Source of the DNA: Papaver somniferum | Lineage: Eukaryota > Streptophyta > Magnoliopsida > Ranunculales > Papaveraceae | Direction of reading: 5' to 3' | Length of the DNA: 64,000 nucleotides | Assembly (NCBI RefSeq): GCF_003573695.1 | Contig: NC_039362.1 | Location: 175,531,690-175,595,689 of the forward strand | In this document: piece after piece, positions 21,970-34,100 of the stretch | Layout: each line of letters opens with the position of its first letter | Position numbering within the stretch: the stretch's first letter is position 1 | Program-made: the position numbers and the translations under genes | The notes under the pieces: model-generated | The model's database searches: none | What the model was told of the DNA's origin: nothing | What the model saw: the letters and a program-made list of their open reading frames with translations, nothing else

Positions 21970-22350
21970 AATTTTGAAATCCAAAAATTTCAGTGTTTAC
22001 GAATCGGTTTACGTTAGTCACGAAGTAACCCGATTCTTATTAGAAACGGATTATGTTCATAAACTTATAGTCTGATTGTTCTGCATGTGAAAAAGAATCG
22101 GGAAACGTTAGTGTATAAATAGCCCTATTGTTGTAGCCAATCTTCCTGGATCTTATTTTGTTGGAATCGGATTACATATGTATTAACAAAAACCGATTGT
22201 TAATTTTAGAAATGGACTTTATATGTATATCGAGTAAACCGATTTCATGAATTGGTTCACATTAGCACTTGCAAAAATCCGATTGTTAATTTTATATGTT
22301 TGGAATCGGATTTCATATGTATATAGAGTAAACCGATTATATACCCTGAC
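21970..22350. repeat. AATCGGTTTAC palindromic repeats, left block (PMD A intron)
   Basis: At least four imperfect palindromes of ~35-40 bp: AATCGGTTTACG...GTAACCCGATT, GGAATCGGATTACAT...AAACCGATT, AATTGGTTCAC...ATCCGATT, AATCGGATT...AAACCGATT. The same family occurs at 36628-36911 and 37556-37708. Confidence 0.85.
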
Positions 22351-22622
22351 TTTAAAAATGTATTTTATTCCATTGTTTTTTGTTGCTTAAATCCGTATTC
22401 TACAGGCAAAAAAATCAAGCCGAAAAGAAATATAAGAAGAAACATGACAATGCTACTCCTAAGCCTTTGGGACCTCGTCGAAAAGACGGTCAAATTTGAA
22501 TGCTTCCCACCGAAGGGGCACAGGGAGTAAATCCAAAGGGATCGGCATCAATGACCCACCACCTCGAGCGGAGCAACAAACACATGAAAAACCTAATTCT
22601 GATACACCTACTGAACAAGAAC

Positions 22623-22793
22623 GTGGCAAGGAAGATGGTGAAGAAGAAAGTGATGAGAGTGAAAGTGATGAAGATGCACGTGGCAAGAAAGGTGTTGAAG
22701 AAGAAAGTGATGAGAGTGAAAGTTATGAAGATGCCCGTGGCAAGAAAGGTGTTGAAGAAGAAAGTGATGAGAGTGAAAGTGATGAAGAAGAAG
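22623..22793 (+). repeat. 57-bp coding tandem repeat, three copies, in PMD A
   Basis: Copies begin at 22623, 22680 and 22737. Each encodes roughly RGKKGVEEESDESESDEDA, giving an acidic Ser/Glu/Asp-rich linker before the PMD. Confidence 0.95.
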
Positions 22794-24236
22794 GTGACGA
22801 GGAAGGTGATAAAGAGATAAGAGAAGTCGTTCAAGAACAAGAAGGAGACCCTAAAGGAAAAGGTCAGAATAAAGAAGTTACAAAGAAGAAGAAAGGTGAC
22901 CACATGCCCGGCGATCTGAAGATGCTTGCTCGTGGCCCTGATGATCCACCTTTAGGGATACCAGCTGATGGAGGAAATGTGTTATGGGGTTACAAAGGCA
23001 GTTGGGTCGGCGTCGTCTACAATACAATAGTAAGTACCTCAACCTTGTGCCATGTGATGTAAACATTATTATCCGTAGTGTTTTGATCATTGTCCATCGT
23101 GGTTGTTTCGTTTTATAGGATCACAAGCATGTCGTTCGTCTTATGAAGCCTGGAACGTCAGTGAGTAAGATGAGGCAGTGGACACTTATAGCTGATGAAT
23201 TAAGCAGGGGAGAAGTTCCGTAAGTGGTCGATCTAGTCAATTCTACGGGGTTGCTTTCTGTGGTCAACAATTTGGGCCACCTTACTTACGATAGACCTCT
23301 TTGTTCCGCCTTTGCCGAGAGATACTACGGGAAAACGGATACTTTACATCTTCCGTTTGTAGAAATGATGATAACTCCAAATGATGCGAAGTTCATTAAC
23401 GGGCTAAGCATAGAAGGTAAAGCCGTGAAGCACAAAGATTACGCGAAAGAGCTTGATTGGGAAAATATTTATGCGTGGACCGAGGAAGTGTTCCAATGGT
23501 ATGAGGAGAAGACCAAGAAGGAGATGCTAGTAGGCAAGGCAAAGCAGAGGATATTCCATCTCTCGAGGCTGAGGAGCAACTTTATGGGAACAAAGAAGCT
23601 TCGTCATGAGGGAAAAGCGGTGGCGCCGCAACGTATCATCGCCACAGCCAATGCGTATGTCCTCTATATCCTTGGAGCTGTTATCTTCTCCGACGTTTCC
23701 GGTGCCCGTGTTAACGCCAACTTTATCCAGCTGTTGCAATCATTTGACAAGATACAGGACTACTCTTGGGCACTGCCATCCTTGCACACTCTTTGACGTA
23801 GTTGAGAAAGGATTCTATGGCTCAAAGGAACCAACTCGGAGGGAATATGTCTTTTCTGCAAGCGTGGATATATTTGCACTTCCCAATATTTGCTAAAAGG
23901 GCTTTTGAGAACAAGGATTTGGATGGACAGTAGTATGGAAACAAGTACACCTACATAAGTAAGCCGAAGAAACAAATAATTGATTATTTGAATTTGAGAC
24001 GCCATTTAGACAACTTGACGACGAAGGATGTTGTCTTTGATCCTTACAAGGAGGCTTTGGCTAAAGGAAAAGGAAAGAAGGTTGGGTGCCTAGAGCAAGG
24101 TGAATATCATGGGCCTTTGTTTCACCCAAAAGAATATGTAATGTACAACCCGTCGAAAGTCGCAAGACAATGCGGTTACATACAGAAAATCCCAAAGGCG
24201 CACAAGGATTTCAAACACTACAAACTTATTGAATTT

Positions 24237-24420
24237 TAGTGACGCCAGAGAACCGTGGCAATGGATCAAAATTCCGTGGCAAAAGATATCTTGCCACGGC
24301 TGGCCTGGCGTAACAAATAGTCCAGTGGCTAATACTAATTGCCACGATGCTAGCCACGGTTTTGTTACCGTGGCTATTTATCCAAATTCATTTGCCACTT
24401 ATGCTTGCCGTGGGTAAATA
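24237..24420. repeat. CCGTGGC/GCCACGG inverted motifs at left junction of PMD A break
   Basis: PMD A coding sequence stops at this point. The block contains several direct and inverted copies of CCGTGGCAA/TTGCCACGG, including the pair ACGCCAGAGAACCGTGGCAA and TTGCCACGGCTGGCCTGGCG that could fold. Such blocks resemble subterminal repeats of CACTA-type or other large DNA transposons. Similar motifs occur at the right junction (35560-35796). Confidence 0.65.
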
Positions 24421-26474
24421 ATGGTAAGGATATGACACCATTCTCTGCCACCAGCCACACTACTTGCTTTATGCCAAAGGGTATTAACCAAATTTTGGTA
24501 TCATAAACTGATGATAGAGAGATTGACATAATCTTCATCCATTAAAACAACATTTTATTCATAATATATATATATATATATTTGTTTGTTTGACATATCC
24601 ACTTATGCATTACAGTACTCATCTATTAAGTTTTTAATTTTATAGGGTAAAAAATGAAACGAGGAAAGCAGGTAAGAAATGTTACTATTTTACATAAACT
24701 AACAATGCAGTTCTTCCTTCGCCTTAATGTATTTAGAGCTGGGAATAGTGTCCGTGGAGCTGAATTTCATACTGAGAAGCATCATAATATCTCTGAATGG
24801 ACAATGTAATCACCATCCTCAATATGAGAACTAAAATTGCTTGATGAGATCTGTTGATGTGACTAGTCCGACTTTCGATGCGACAACTGATGGAATATCA
24901 CGAAGTTCTGCTGCGTCTGCAAATTTCCAGGCAAGGTATTTGTGCAAGTCTTTGCAGTTGAGTGGTTCAGGAACACTATTCTTTTGTCTTTGTTTTGTTT
25001 TGTTTTGTTTTGCAGTTGAGTGGTTCAGGAACACTATTTGTGCAAGTCTTTGCAGATGACTTAACCGTTCGGCACTGACCGAATCTCTTGCAAAATTGCC
25101 TGACATATCTTTTGTTTTGTTTCTTAAACCACGGAAATGATACCTGAAAATCCAAATTATGCATAGATTATGAGAAGTAATAAAGCTTAAAAGGCGCTGC
25201 CAAGGACGACTAACAGTTCAGAACAAAGTGAATCAAAAAGAAAATTATGATAACATGCGCCATAGATAACCTGGTGGCTGGTACATATTACGATGTCTGA
25301 CCCACCGACAAATTCATCATTAGTAAGTATGAGGAAATGTTGGCCAATGGCTACATGTAAAAAAATCTTAAGATTAGTCAAACATGTTATTGGTTGGCAA
25401 CTTCTTTCAGGTAAATCATTACAGGGTTTTTCTTGATATCATGTTCAACATATTCATTAACTTTACCAACAAAAGACATAAACAAGGTCTCCTTTAAATA
25501 TGGAAGGAAAAGTAAAGTTAATGGTTCATCAAACGGGAAAAAAAGGTTGAAAATTAAGTACCTATTCAACAATCCTTCAAGGAAAAAATCGCATAACATA
25601 CTGCCTTTCCTAGAATGCACCTCTTCCTTTTGATTTTGCATGGTGCAATTTCTCCTTCGCATAGACTTCCCTCTGCGAAAAATATTACATATAGTTGATG
25701 AATTCACATATTTTGGAATTTCAACACACCCAATGTTCTGAATTTGCATGAATGCAAGAGATGTGATACCCAAAGCCAACCAGGCATCTAGTGACAGCCA
25801 AAACCAACCAGACATGCTAACAAAACAAGCTATCCCAGCCTGAGCCTGGCCTGTGATGGAGTGGGCCACATCCTTTGGCTAGCATGTTATTTTAGTTTTT
25901 GAGAATACAAATTCTCTGGTGTGGGACCGTAAATAGTCCAAGTAATACAATATTTCATAATCGACATTAAAGCATATGCAGCCAACTCAAAGAGCGTGAA
26001 TGAGGCTCCATAACGGAGTGAATGAGCAATTCAAACTCGACAAAGGTAATTGACTAGTTGAGGAAACAACCATAACAAGACTACTAGGTGGTTATGCTCC
26101 AAAAATTTGTCGACGATTTTTATTAATCTAAAAAGAAACCAGAAAAACCATTTGCTAAATTATCGTAAAAGTAAGGAAGAAAGGAAAGTTTGACAACCCA
26201 TCGGGCACGTAAGACAAAACTCCAAACTTGCATTGCATCAGAATTTACATGGATCATTAGTCTGGTGATACTCCAATCAGAATAAGTTGGAATCCAAGAC
26301 GTCACAGGAAAAACATTTTCGACAATTTTATAATTGCACTTATATAGCGGCAATCTCCAATGTGTCACCCCTCTCTGAGATGGAAAACATAAACAAAATA
26401 TGTAAGAAACTGAATGTCGCATCAAGCTACCCACAGTTCTAATGCAATAACGTCCAAAGCAGTTGGAAAACCTT
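24421..26474. other. Interior of the insertion in PMD A, no gene recognised
   Basis: A TA microsatellite lies near 24565-24580. A local duplication at 24936-25055 repeats GTGCAAGTCTTTGCAG and GTTGAGTGGTTCAGGAACAC around a TTTTG run. The 160-codon ORF at 25387-25869 (-) has no family signature that I recognise. Confidence 0.5.
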
Positions 26475-27274
26475 AACTAGTGGAAAATGGTAGTTAAACC
26501 ACTGTCAGGATAAGAAGTAATATCACTAAAAACGACTGTGTCCATCAACAGTAATATATAAGTAGTTTTTCTCGAAACGACTGTGTCTGGCAAACATTAA
26601 ATTCTTTAAAAAAACAACTTTCTTCAACATTCTATCAACAGATACTGATGGACACGGTTGTTTTACTGGTGATATTTTATTAAAAAAAATTGTTATTGAT
26701 TCAGCTGAATCCAAAGCTGATTCAACTAAATTATTAAAAGCTGAATCACAATTAAGAAAATACTGACTTCAAAACTGGATCTAACAAAATTAAATTGGAC
26801 TTTGAAGCATATTAAAAAGTGAATTCAGTATACCGCAAGTTCCAAGTCTTAAAAAGTTGGAGACTGAGTTGGAAAATCTTGACCAATATCCTACTACAAG
26901 CTTAACAAACATATAAGTTTCAACACTAAGTTGTAGGTAAAACTTCATCTATGCCTTTTCTGACAACCTAGCTCAAATCAGCTCCATAGCTCCATCCCTA
27001 AGCTGTAAACAAAAACCAACCAAGACTACATCAATTAACAACAACAAAAAAGAAAAGGAAATGAGACACGGAATCTGATCGACGCCAAACCGAATAATAT
27101 ATGTATCCACTCAAATGGAAATTTAAAGAGAACGTATGAACTGCAGCTAATTTTCATATGTAAAATTTCAGGTCCATAAGTCATGAAGAAATTGAGATTC
27201 AGAATTCCTGATAAAAAACGTACACAGTAAATTGGTAGAAGTCTTAGGAGAAAATCCACAAAATTCACCAATTG

Positions 27275-28207
27275 AGATCCTTACCGAGCAGACTTGTCAG
27301 TTGACACTCGTAGGGAGGTCCATAGCTTCATCAAACTTTAATTCCACCTGCTCCCTCTTGAGGTCCATAGATGCATCCATAAAAGTTGTCCAATGATACT
27401 TCTTCATCTGATATTTCTTTTTGCGAATCGGTGTTTCATCTTTTTCAGCGGGCTTGCCGTAGCACTCAGCTGCTAGATGACAACATTTTTCTTGTTTCCC
27501 TGGGTACGTGATAACCTGCAAATAAAAAAATCTCATTGTTTAGTTATCAATGGCCAAGTAATAGAATGACTAGGCGTTCAAAGATCCAATTTGACGAACC
27601 TATCTTAATATGGAAAAGTGAACCTCATGAGTAGTCAGTGACAACATAATTAGATCAGTATCCTATGGATAACAAAGCAAATAGTTTGTCCCAAAATTAT
27701 AATTAGAAGAAAAATGAAGATATGGAAGTTTAAGGAAATAAAAAGAATAAGTTTTGGAGTTGAAACACACCGGGCCATAGAGACAATGCACTGTGTTTGG
27801 ATTGTAACCTGGAAGAATCCTATCTAAGTGAATGTAGGACATGACATTGTGCTCACCCTCACCAGGAACATTTGAATCAGAAAAAATAACCTTCAAAAAA
27901 TCACCCAATGCTGCCCCATGAATAAATTAGAGAGATACACAGAGAAGTATCCTGGAAACAAGGTATTCGGGGAAAGAGACTAAGAAAGATTACTATCCAG
28001 GCATAAAACTAATCATCCTTGAGAGAAATAAGACTTTGTTCCGTAAATAGGACTAACTACTCCCTACCTTAGTGTAACACCACCCAGGATGGTGGTTCAT
28101 CCTAGAGCGTATGTAATATTGAAGGGCGATGGACAACACAACCATGAATGGAGTTCCTGGAGTAATGACACTTGAATCACCTGTTTCCGGCTTAGCTCCG
28201 ATCATCT
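27275..28207 (-). pseudogene. XRN: Captured XRN 5'-3' exoribonuclease exons inside the CACTA
   Basis: Three exon-like pieces in gene order on the minus strand. (1) About 28195-28064 reads [20 protein letters not shown], then [20 protein letters not shown]. (2) About 27895-27778 reads [20 protein letters not shown], then [14 protein letters not shown], before a GTGTGT donor. (3) About 27519-27275 reads VITYPGKQEKC-HLAAECYGK, then a tail. The first two are the conserved nuclease core of the plant XRN2/3/4 family (nuclear and cytoplasmic 5'-3' RNA decay). The third matches the zinc-knuckle region that follows. The intervening exon with the DADLIML-type catalytic residues is absent, so no active nuclease could be made. 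The splice sites still look usable. Confidence 0.82.
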
Positions 28208-29365
28208 TCTTCCTCTATCAAACACCTTTACACATGCAAAAAATTTCCAATTAAATCACAGATATACAACATAATTTATCAAAAATTACATTGATAGAAA
28301 AGCTCACAACTCGTTACGGTGAGATTGAGATTCTCATTGCTTTCAAAGACTATGAGCAAGTTGTAGAACAGGTTCTGCCATGAATTACTAGGATATTCGC
28401 ACCACAACTTATGTAAACATATATAAAAAACCCAATTTTAATTCCAGTAGAAATCAAATTAACCCAGATTGTTAAAATTAAAAATAACCAAAATAACAAT
28501 AGGTACTCAACTGAAAATCTGAATCATACCATAGGTTCATGTATTACGTATGTCACAGTATGAGTCTAAACATGTGTTAAATCCAAAATTGAACTACTAT
28601 TACCCAAGTACTTATTGCACCATTAGTCAAGTAAAACAGTAATCAAGATCGGGGCAAATATTACTCATGAACCGAAATGCGCAGGACGAACAACAAGTGC
28701 AACCCATGGAGGTAAAACAATCGCTTCCTATAACATAAACACAGCAAAAAATCCTCACCTGGATGTAAAACTTGTTCAATTTGTCATCATTCATCAAATC
28801 CTCACCTGCTCACTTTGTAAAAAAATCGAATCACGATCAAAAACTTAAGCATATAATGTAAAATTTGTTCAGCTTATCATCATTCATCAAATCCTCACCT
28901 GCTGAGATTGTAAGACTTTGTTAGATACACCTTAATTTTTTCGTTGCTTCCAGCGAATACTGCAAAAAATTCAACTATAGTTGATGGGGCTGCGAAATTC
29001 CTTACCTCTGGCCTCTGATCCTACACATCACATAATACAATAAAAATCAAACACTAAAACCTTGATGCTAATTATATGATTTATATAACACAAACACCCT
29101 TACACAACCAAAAAAATTCAAATTAAGTTAGGAATATACTACAAAATTTATCAACAATTACCTTGATAGAAGAACTCTCAGTTCGTTACAGTGAGAATGT
29201 CTCTCGAAGACTATGGACAAGTACCAGAACTTGCTCCGCCATGACTTATAAGGATATACGCACCATAATTTCTATAAACATAGATAACAAACCCAATATT
29301 GTTAATTTCAGTTGAAATCAAATTAACCCAGATTGTCAAAATTAAATATAACCAAGATAACAAGT
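28205..29365. repeat. Internal direct duplication in the CACTA
   Basis: About 28215-28505 and 29085-29365 are diverged copies of each other. They share ACACCTTTACACA-GCAAAAAA, TTACGGTGAGA/TTACAGTGAGA, AAATCAAATTAACCCAGATTG and AAAATTAAA-ATAACCAA. Between them a second ~85-bp tandem (CATCATTCATCAAATCCTC at 28787 and 28879) is seen. Confidence 0.75.
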
Positions 29366-30175
29366 TCTAGAATCTTAAATAAAAATTCAATGTTTAGAGT
29401 TCAAATCTAAATAAAAGACTGATAATTAATCTTACCGTTTTCACAAGATCTCCATACTTGTGGTAATCATCTTTTCTTACTGAAATCCCTAAAAAAATAA
29501 AGTAAAAATGGATATCTCTGAACTCTTCAAGGATTGTAAGAAAAATTGAAAGAAGAAAGGAACCCTAACCAGAAGATCTTAAAATCATCCCTTGACCATT
29601 TCTCCGTCTTGATCAACATCCCTCACTTATCTTTCTGCTACTTCTTCGGTGTTATTTTTGTTTTTAAATTAGAGAGATTGGGATAGAGGCAAGGATAAAG
29701 ACTGATTGATTTGGTTTACTGGGTTTTAGTTGATGGCTAGAGTTTGTCTATTCTCTTCTCAGATCTAATGATGTAATGAAATTTTTAGTGAAAGCGAAGA
29801 ATGAAGAGATGAAGTGGATTTTAAAGTAGAAAATTTTGGGTTTTTCTGATAGATCGAAAAAGATTGAAGTTGTGAGTGAATAGATATGAAGAAGGAGATA
29901 GTGGTAGCTGTGGTGGCGGAGTGAACGAAGAAGATATTTTACAAATTTTCTTATAATAGAAATTTCTGACTCTCACAGTGGTTTCTCTGGTCCATAGCAA
30001 ACCCATATATTTACGAAAATACCTACTCCTAAAACAACTGTGTCAGAACTAAGTTTTCTTTTTTCCTTTAAAAACTACTGGGTCTCACAGATAATATAAT
30101 TACCCTGGCCGGAGGAAGTCGTTTTTTCAAATCTTAGGAAGTGGTTCAAATCCTATTCTCCACTAGTGTTTTGAT

Positions 30176-31937
30176 ATCCAGGAGAATTACATATGACTAC
30201 CGACATTCTCGATAGTCAATGTTCACTGCCGAAACATTTAACCGGCGTGGTTAGTTAAAGTAAGTCAATGCCGGTACAAAAACTGAAAGTGAGTTGTCTC
30301 ACATTCATTTCGTGTGCTTATGAAATAGGTCAAAAGCCAAGGAAGCTAGCAAAAGAAAAACTAAAGATGCGGTCACTAAGAGAAGAAGGAAGGACGGTCT
30401 TGATACTCCTCAATCTCTCCCGCCTCGAGGGAAAGATGAAGGTCGCAAAAAGCGTTTGGGGGCTGAGACAAGAGGGATAATTTGGGATAGTGGTGGTGAC
30501 CGTAGTCGAGTTGTAATCCATGAGCACGATGATCAAGATGAGCAAGATGAAGAGGAAAGTGAGGATGAAGATAATGTGGTTCCTCCAAGTTAATTAGCAA
30601 GCCAAAGCGAAGTTTGTGGGCCAAGTTAAAAAACAACACAAGGAAATAGCAAGAAGGGAAAAGGCAAAGTGAAAGTTAAAGGTTTCCACCTTCCTCATAT
30701 TAATGACATGATACTTGACCTTGAACGTGGTAGAATTTGGGATGAAGCTCCGGAATCGAAAACACTGTTTGGATACAAGCAATCGTGGGCTCGTACTATC
30801 TATCAAACCTATGTAAGAATTTTTTATCTTGTGCATATGTATTGTTGTGTATTTATGTAAAATATCTTAATTGTATTGTCTCTTAATTGTAGGATCATAA
30901 GAAGGCTGTGCGTGTTTGCCGAAACCAAGCCGCCGATTGTTGGAAATTGTCCGAGGAACGTGAAGAGGTCCAACAAATAGTAATGTATTATGGTCTATAT
31001 GCTTTGGTTGAAAATTATTTGAAGCCTGATTCCGTGACTGTCAATTGCTTCGTCGAAAGTTATCATGGTGAAACTGATACCATGCACTTCCCTTTTGGGG
31101 AGATGACCTTCATCCCTGAAGATGCTCAGAACATTCTAGGCTTGAGTGTTATCGGAAAATCAATTGCAGAAGGAGTTGAGTCTCTGGACCTAGAATGGTC
31201 GAAGTTGCACGCTCTGACTAACAAGCTGTTTGGTTGGGACTACAAAACTTCTGTGGAGACCTTTTATGAATCCACGTCTGGTAAGACAAAGATAATCAAG
31301 TTGACACTGCTTAAGAAGAAGTTTGAAAACACAAAGCAAATAAGTTTGGAGGATGGATGGGACCCTAAACAAATTCGTTGTACTGCCGCTGCGTACCTGT
31401 TATACATCTTGGGCACTAGGGTATTCTCTGACACTAATGGCAACAGGGTTAGTGCAAACTACCTTCAGTACTTGGATCCGTTGGAAGATGTCTATGGGTA
31501 TTCTTGGGGCACCGCGGTAACGGCACATTTGATGACGGAGATGACAAGGGCCTCTAAGGCTAAAACCAACCAATTTGTCGGGAATTTCACTCTACTACAG
31601 GTAATTTTGTTTTTAAACTTATGTTATTATGTATATTGTTCACATGTACCCTTATCGTGAACTTAGAAACAAAACTTTTTGCTTCACCTTGGAATAGGTG
31701 TGGGCTTATGAACACTTTCCAACCTTGTTCAAGGAGTGGACCTCCTTGAAGATCAAAGACCTACCCGAACCTGATACGCCTATAGCTAAGAGATACGAGT
31801 TCAACAATACTCCGAAGCCCGGTAACATGGGCCGACTGATCGATATGAGATTGGCTTTGGACGCAATGAGTACCAAAGATGTTGTGTTCGACCCTTACAA
31901 GGAGGTTAGAGGAAACCACAAAGTTTTCAGGTGGTAA
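30176..31937 (+). pseudogene. Plant mobile domain gene B, 3' truncated
   Basis: A paralogue of PMD A with the same exon plan. A basic/acidic leader exon (about 30325-30812) ends in LFGYKQSWARTIYQTY before GTAAG. A PMD exon (30893-31600) starts DHKKAVRVC and contains TDTMHFPFGEMTFIPEDAQN, AAYLLYILGTRVFSD and YSWGTAVTAHLMTEM. A further exon (31699-31937) contains MSTKDVVFDPYKEV. The extra intron at 31601-31698 is not present in PMD A. Two TAA stops interrupt the leader exon (about 30592 and 30627), but the PMD exon is open. A gypsy-like LTR begins at 31938. Roles are as for PMD A; function is unproven. Confidence 0.78.
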
Positions 31938-33500
31938 TGATAGGATCCGAAGATACCTATTTATATAAACCGCAATTGCACGGTGTCTAACTAGTAGAAA
32001 CAATGGCAAGTATAGGTCGTTACCACGAGGAGCGGTGGAAATAGGTAATCAATATCTCTAATAGACTAACAAATAAAGATGTTTTTGGATTTTTGAAAGA
32101 ATAAAGACAATGAGAAGAATAAACTCAAGTAACAAAACGAACCAAATGGGAGAGTTGGTAACCAGGGTTTAATGTATCCACCACTATTTCTATTCAAATA
32201 CTGAAATGAAACATAATTCATGAATTATTTATTGTTCGTTCTATTGACATCACCTATTATATATATTAGAGTCACAAATATCACTGGGACGCCCTAAGCA
32301 TGGAACATCAAAAGACTAAACCAAAGCATGCACCATCAAATTGCATTAGCGAGAAATACGAAACTAAAAACAAGTTCTCAAATAATACCTGGCTATTCTA
32401 AGCATACCCCGTCAAAGGATTTAACTCAAGCATGAAATATCAAACAAGTAGACAAATATATTTTCGATCCTAACAATTATGCACAAAGGTTATACGAAAC
32501 CGGTGTAGAAACAACTCATATTATCATTAAATCAATATATAAAATCATGGAATTATTTATTCAATTCAATATGGTCTATTGCTATATAATCCAATCAATC
32601 AAAAATGTCCTAATATCCATGTAGTTTCAACCATAAAAACCCTAGTTACAAAGTAATTAGCAAGTCATCGCTTTCTCAAAAGCCATAAATAAATATATTA
32701 GATATTCACTAGCTAATCGAAATGGAATTGGAAAAACGGAAGAACGCAAACCCTTCTCCGTCTTCTTTTCACGGCTCTGTATCCGCCTCCCTTCTATTCG
32801 TCTCCCAAAACCGGATTCATAACCCCCCCTTTTTCTTCTTCACAATACAAAAAATATATACCAAATAAAAGTGTGTCGTTCTCTTAATTAGACTTAATTG
32901 AAACTTGCATGGTGGTCATCAATGTGATCTCCCCATATATATATTCTTCTTCATTTTGCTCGCATGCATATTTGGTAGACTTAAAAAGAATCCCACTGGT
33001 GGGAAAGCAAAATCTTTTTAATTCATTTTTCTCCCTCCAACAAGATATTCACGTCGACCCATTTATTTGTTCCAATATTCCACTACCTAACAGGCTTTCC
33101 TTTCCAACTTCCCAAAACTATGCATATATGCAACGCCACATGGCATAGTAACCCCTATAATGTTTTCTGCTTGCATGAAAATCACACGACTGTTCTTCTG
33201 AGCCCCAAAAAACCATGATTCAGGGGAAAGCATGTGTACGTGCTTGACCTCCTTGTTTTCAATTAGACCGTCCCCCTTGTGTATCATCCCTTCTCTGTCT
33301 GGCTTTGGTGTCTCGAGTAACCTTGTGGTTTTTTTTTGTGGCAAGCACTGTTTTAGCTTCACATTTCGTCATTTATTTTTAGATGATTGGATTTACTTCT
33401 TCTTTTACAAAATCATTAAAATAGTATTATTAGCAACAATATCGAGTCCTAGCTAATATAAATATGGGTACAAAATGTAGCACATATGTGCTTATCAACA
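31938..33500 (-). mobile_element. LTR (1563 bp) of a gypsy-like retroelement inserted in PMD B
   Basis: Read on the minus strand, a purine tract AAGTGTGGGGG (33511-33501) precedes an LTR that begins TGTTGATAAGCACATATG at 33500 and ends ...GGATCCTATCA at 31938. The phrase around the primer-distal junction (CACCCCCACACTTATATTTTGC) is typical of large plant Ty3-gypsy elements. The interior continues to the right, without gag-pol and without a second LTR. Confidence 0.75.
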
Positions 33501-34100
33501 CCCCCACACTTATATTTTGCTAGTCCTCGAACAAAACAAAGAATTGACCCGCTTCATATCATAAAAGAGAGTTAGACCCGCTACACAGCTGGTCATAAAA
33601 TGAAAATTTAAAATTCCATACACAAGACCCGCTACACAGCTGGTCATAGAAAATACCCTACAAAAGACCCGCTACACAGATGGTCATAACTCCTAAAATC
33701 ATAATGATAATATTTTTTTTTATTTTTTTAAGACCCGCTACACAGCTAATCATTTTTTTTTAGACCCGCTACACAGCTGGTCCTAATATGCAATTTTTCT
33801 TTTTTCTTTTTTTTTAAAGCCTAACGAAAATGTCACTCCCCCACACTTAACGATACATTGTCCTCAATGTAATTGAGTCAACCAACGTAGAAATTAAGAT
33901 GAGAAATTCAAGCAAACAAATAAAAGATAGAGGAAAGAAAACAAATCTGATGGGTTGACTCCCATGAAGCGAAATCGTATGGGTTGACTCCCATAAAGCA
34001 TAATCTTCGTATCCATGTTTGCGCACATAAAGAACCCCAAATAAGGTGAGTTTGCACCAAAGTAAGCAGCAAAACATATATATAAAGTCTGAAAAGTTGG
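33501..34100 (-). mobile_element. Internal non-coding remnant of the same LTR element
   Basis: Contains the repeated GACCCGCTACACAGCTGGTC unit (33574-33784), a second purine-tract-like CTCCCCCACACTTAACG near 33836, and the GGGTTGACTCCCATGAAGC motif twice (33953, 33982). These are familiar 3'-internal features of gypsy-type plant elements. No protein domains were recognised. Confidence 0.65.
33574..33784. repeat. Dispersed-tandem GACCCGCTACACAGCTGGTC units, five copies
   Basis: Units start near 33574, 33627, 33667, 33732 and 33764, separated by variable AT-rich spacers. GACC at one end and GGTC at the other make each unit partly palindromic. Confidence 0.9.

Larger units (their letters stand above)
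21749..24236 (+). pseudogene. Plant mobile domain (PMD) gene A, 5' part
   Basis: Exon 1 starts at ATG 21749 (SKPRTNYATNRNHSSDDD...). Exon 2 runs about 22407-23029: a basic stretch, then three acidic repeats, ending in LWGYKGSWVGVVYNTI before GTAAGT. Exon 3 starts at 23120 (DHKHVVRLMK) and carries the PMD itself, with TDTLHLPFVEMMITPNDAKF at about 23335-23395 and YVLYILGAVIFSD near 23655-23700. It continues through KDVVFDPYKEA and VARQCGYIQKIPK to 24236. PMD proteins (MAIN/MAIL type) act in silencing and genome maintenance, and PMDs also occur inside transposons. Lesions: a frameshift near 22485, TAA at 23221, a missing G near 23766, TAG at 23931. The C-terminal half resumes at about 35797. 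Confidence 0.8.
26475..30168. mobile_element. CACTA-type (En/Spm) transposon, non-autonomous, 3.7 kb
   Basis: The right end is CACTAGTG (30161-30168). Its complement, CACTAGTGGAGAATAGG-TTTGAACCACT, matches the left end at 26475 (AACTAGTGGAAAATGG, TTAAACCACT; the first base is mutated) over ~30 bp. The flanking trinucleotides are CTT and TTT, one mismatch from a 3-bp duplication. ACGACTGTGTC-type subterminal motifs recur near both ends (26530, 26575, 26650; 30040). No transposase was found. It carries exon pieces of an XRN gene on the minus strand and an internal ~300-bp duplication. Confidence 0.8.

Noticed and set aside
22490..22903. Hydrophobic minus-strand ORF (Phe/Thr/Leu-rich)
   Set aside because: Antisense shadow of the acidic 57-bp repeats in PMD A.
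25387..25869. 160-codon minus-strand ORF with a hydrophobic N-terminus
   Set aside because: No family signature recognised, lies in transposon interior with no splice or promoter support; kept only as a note.
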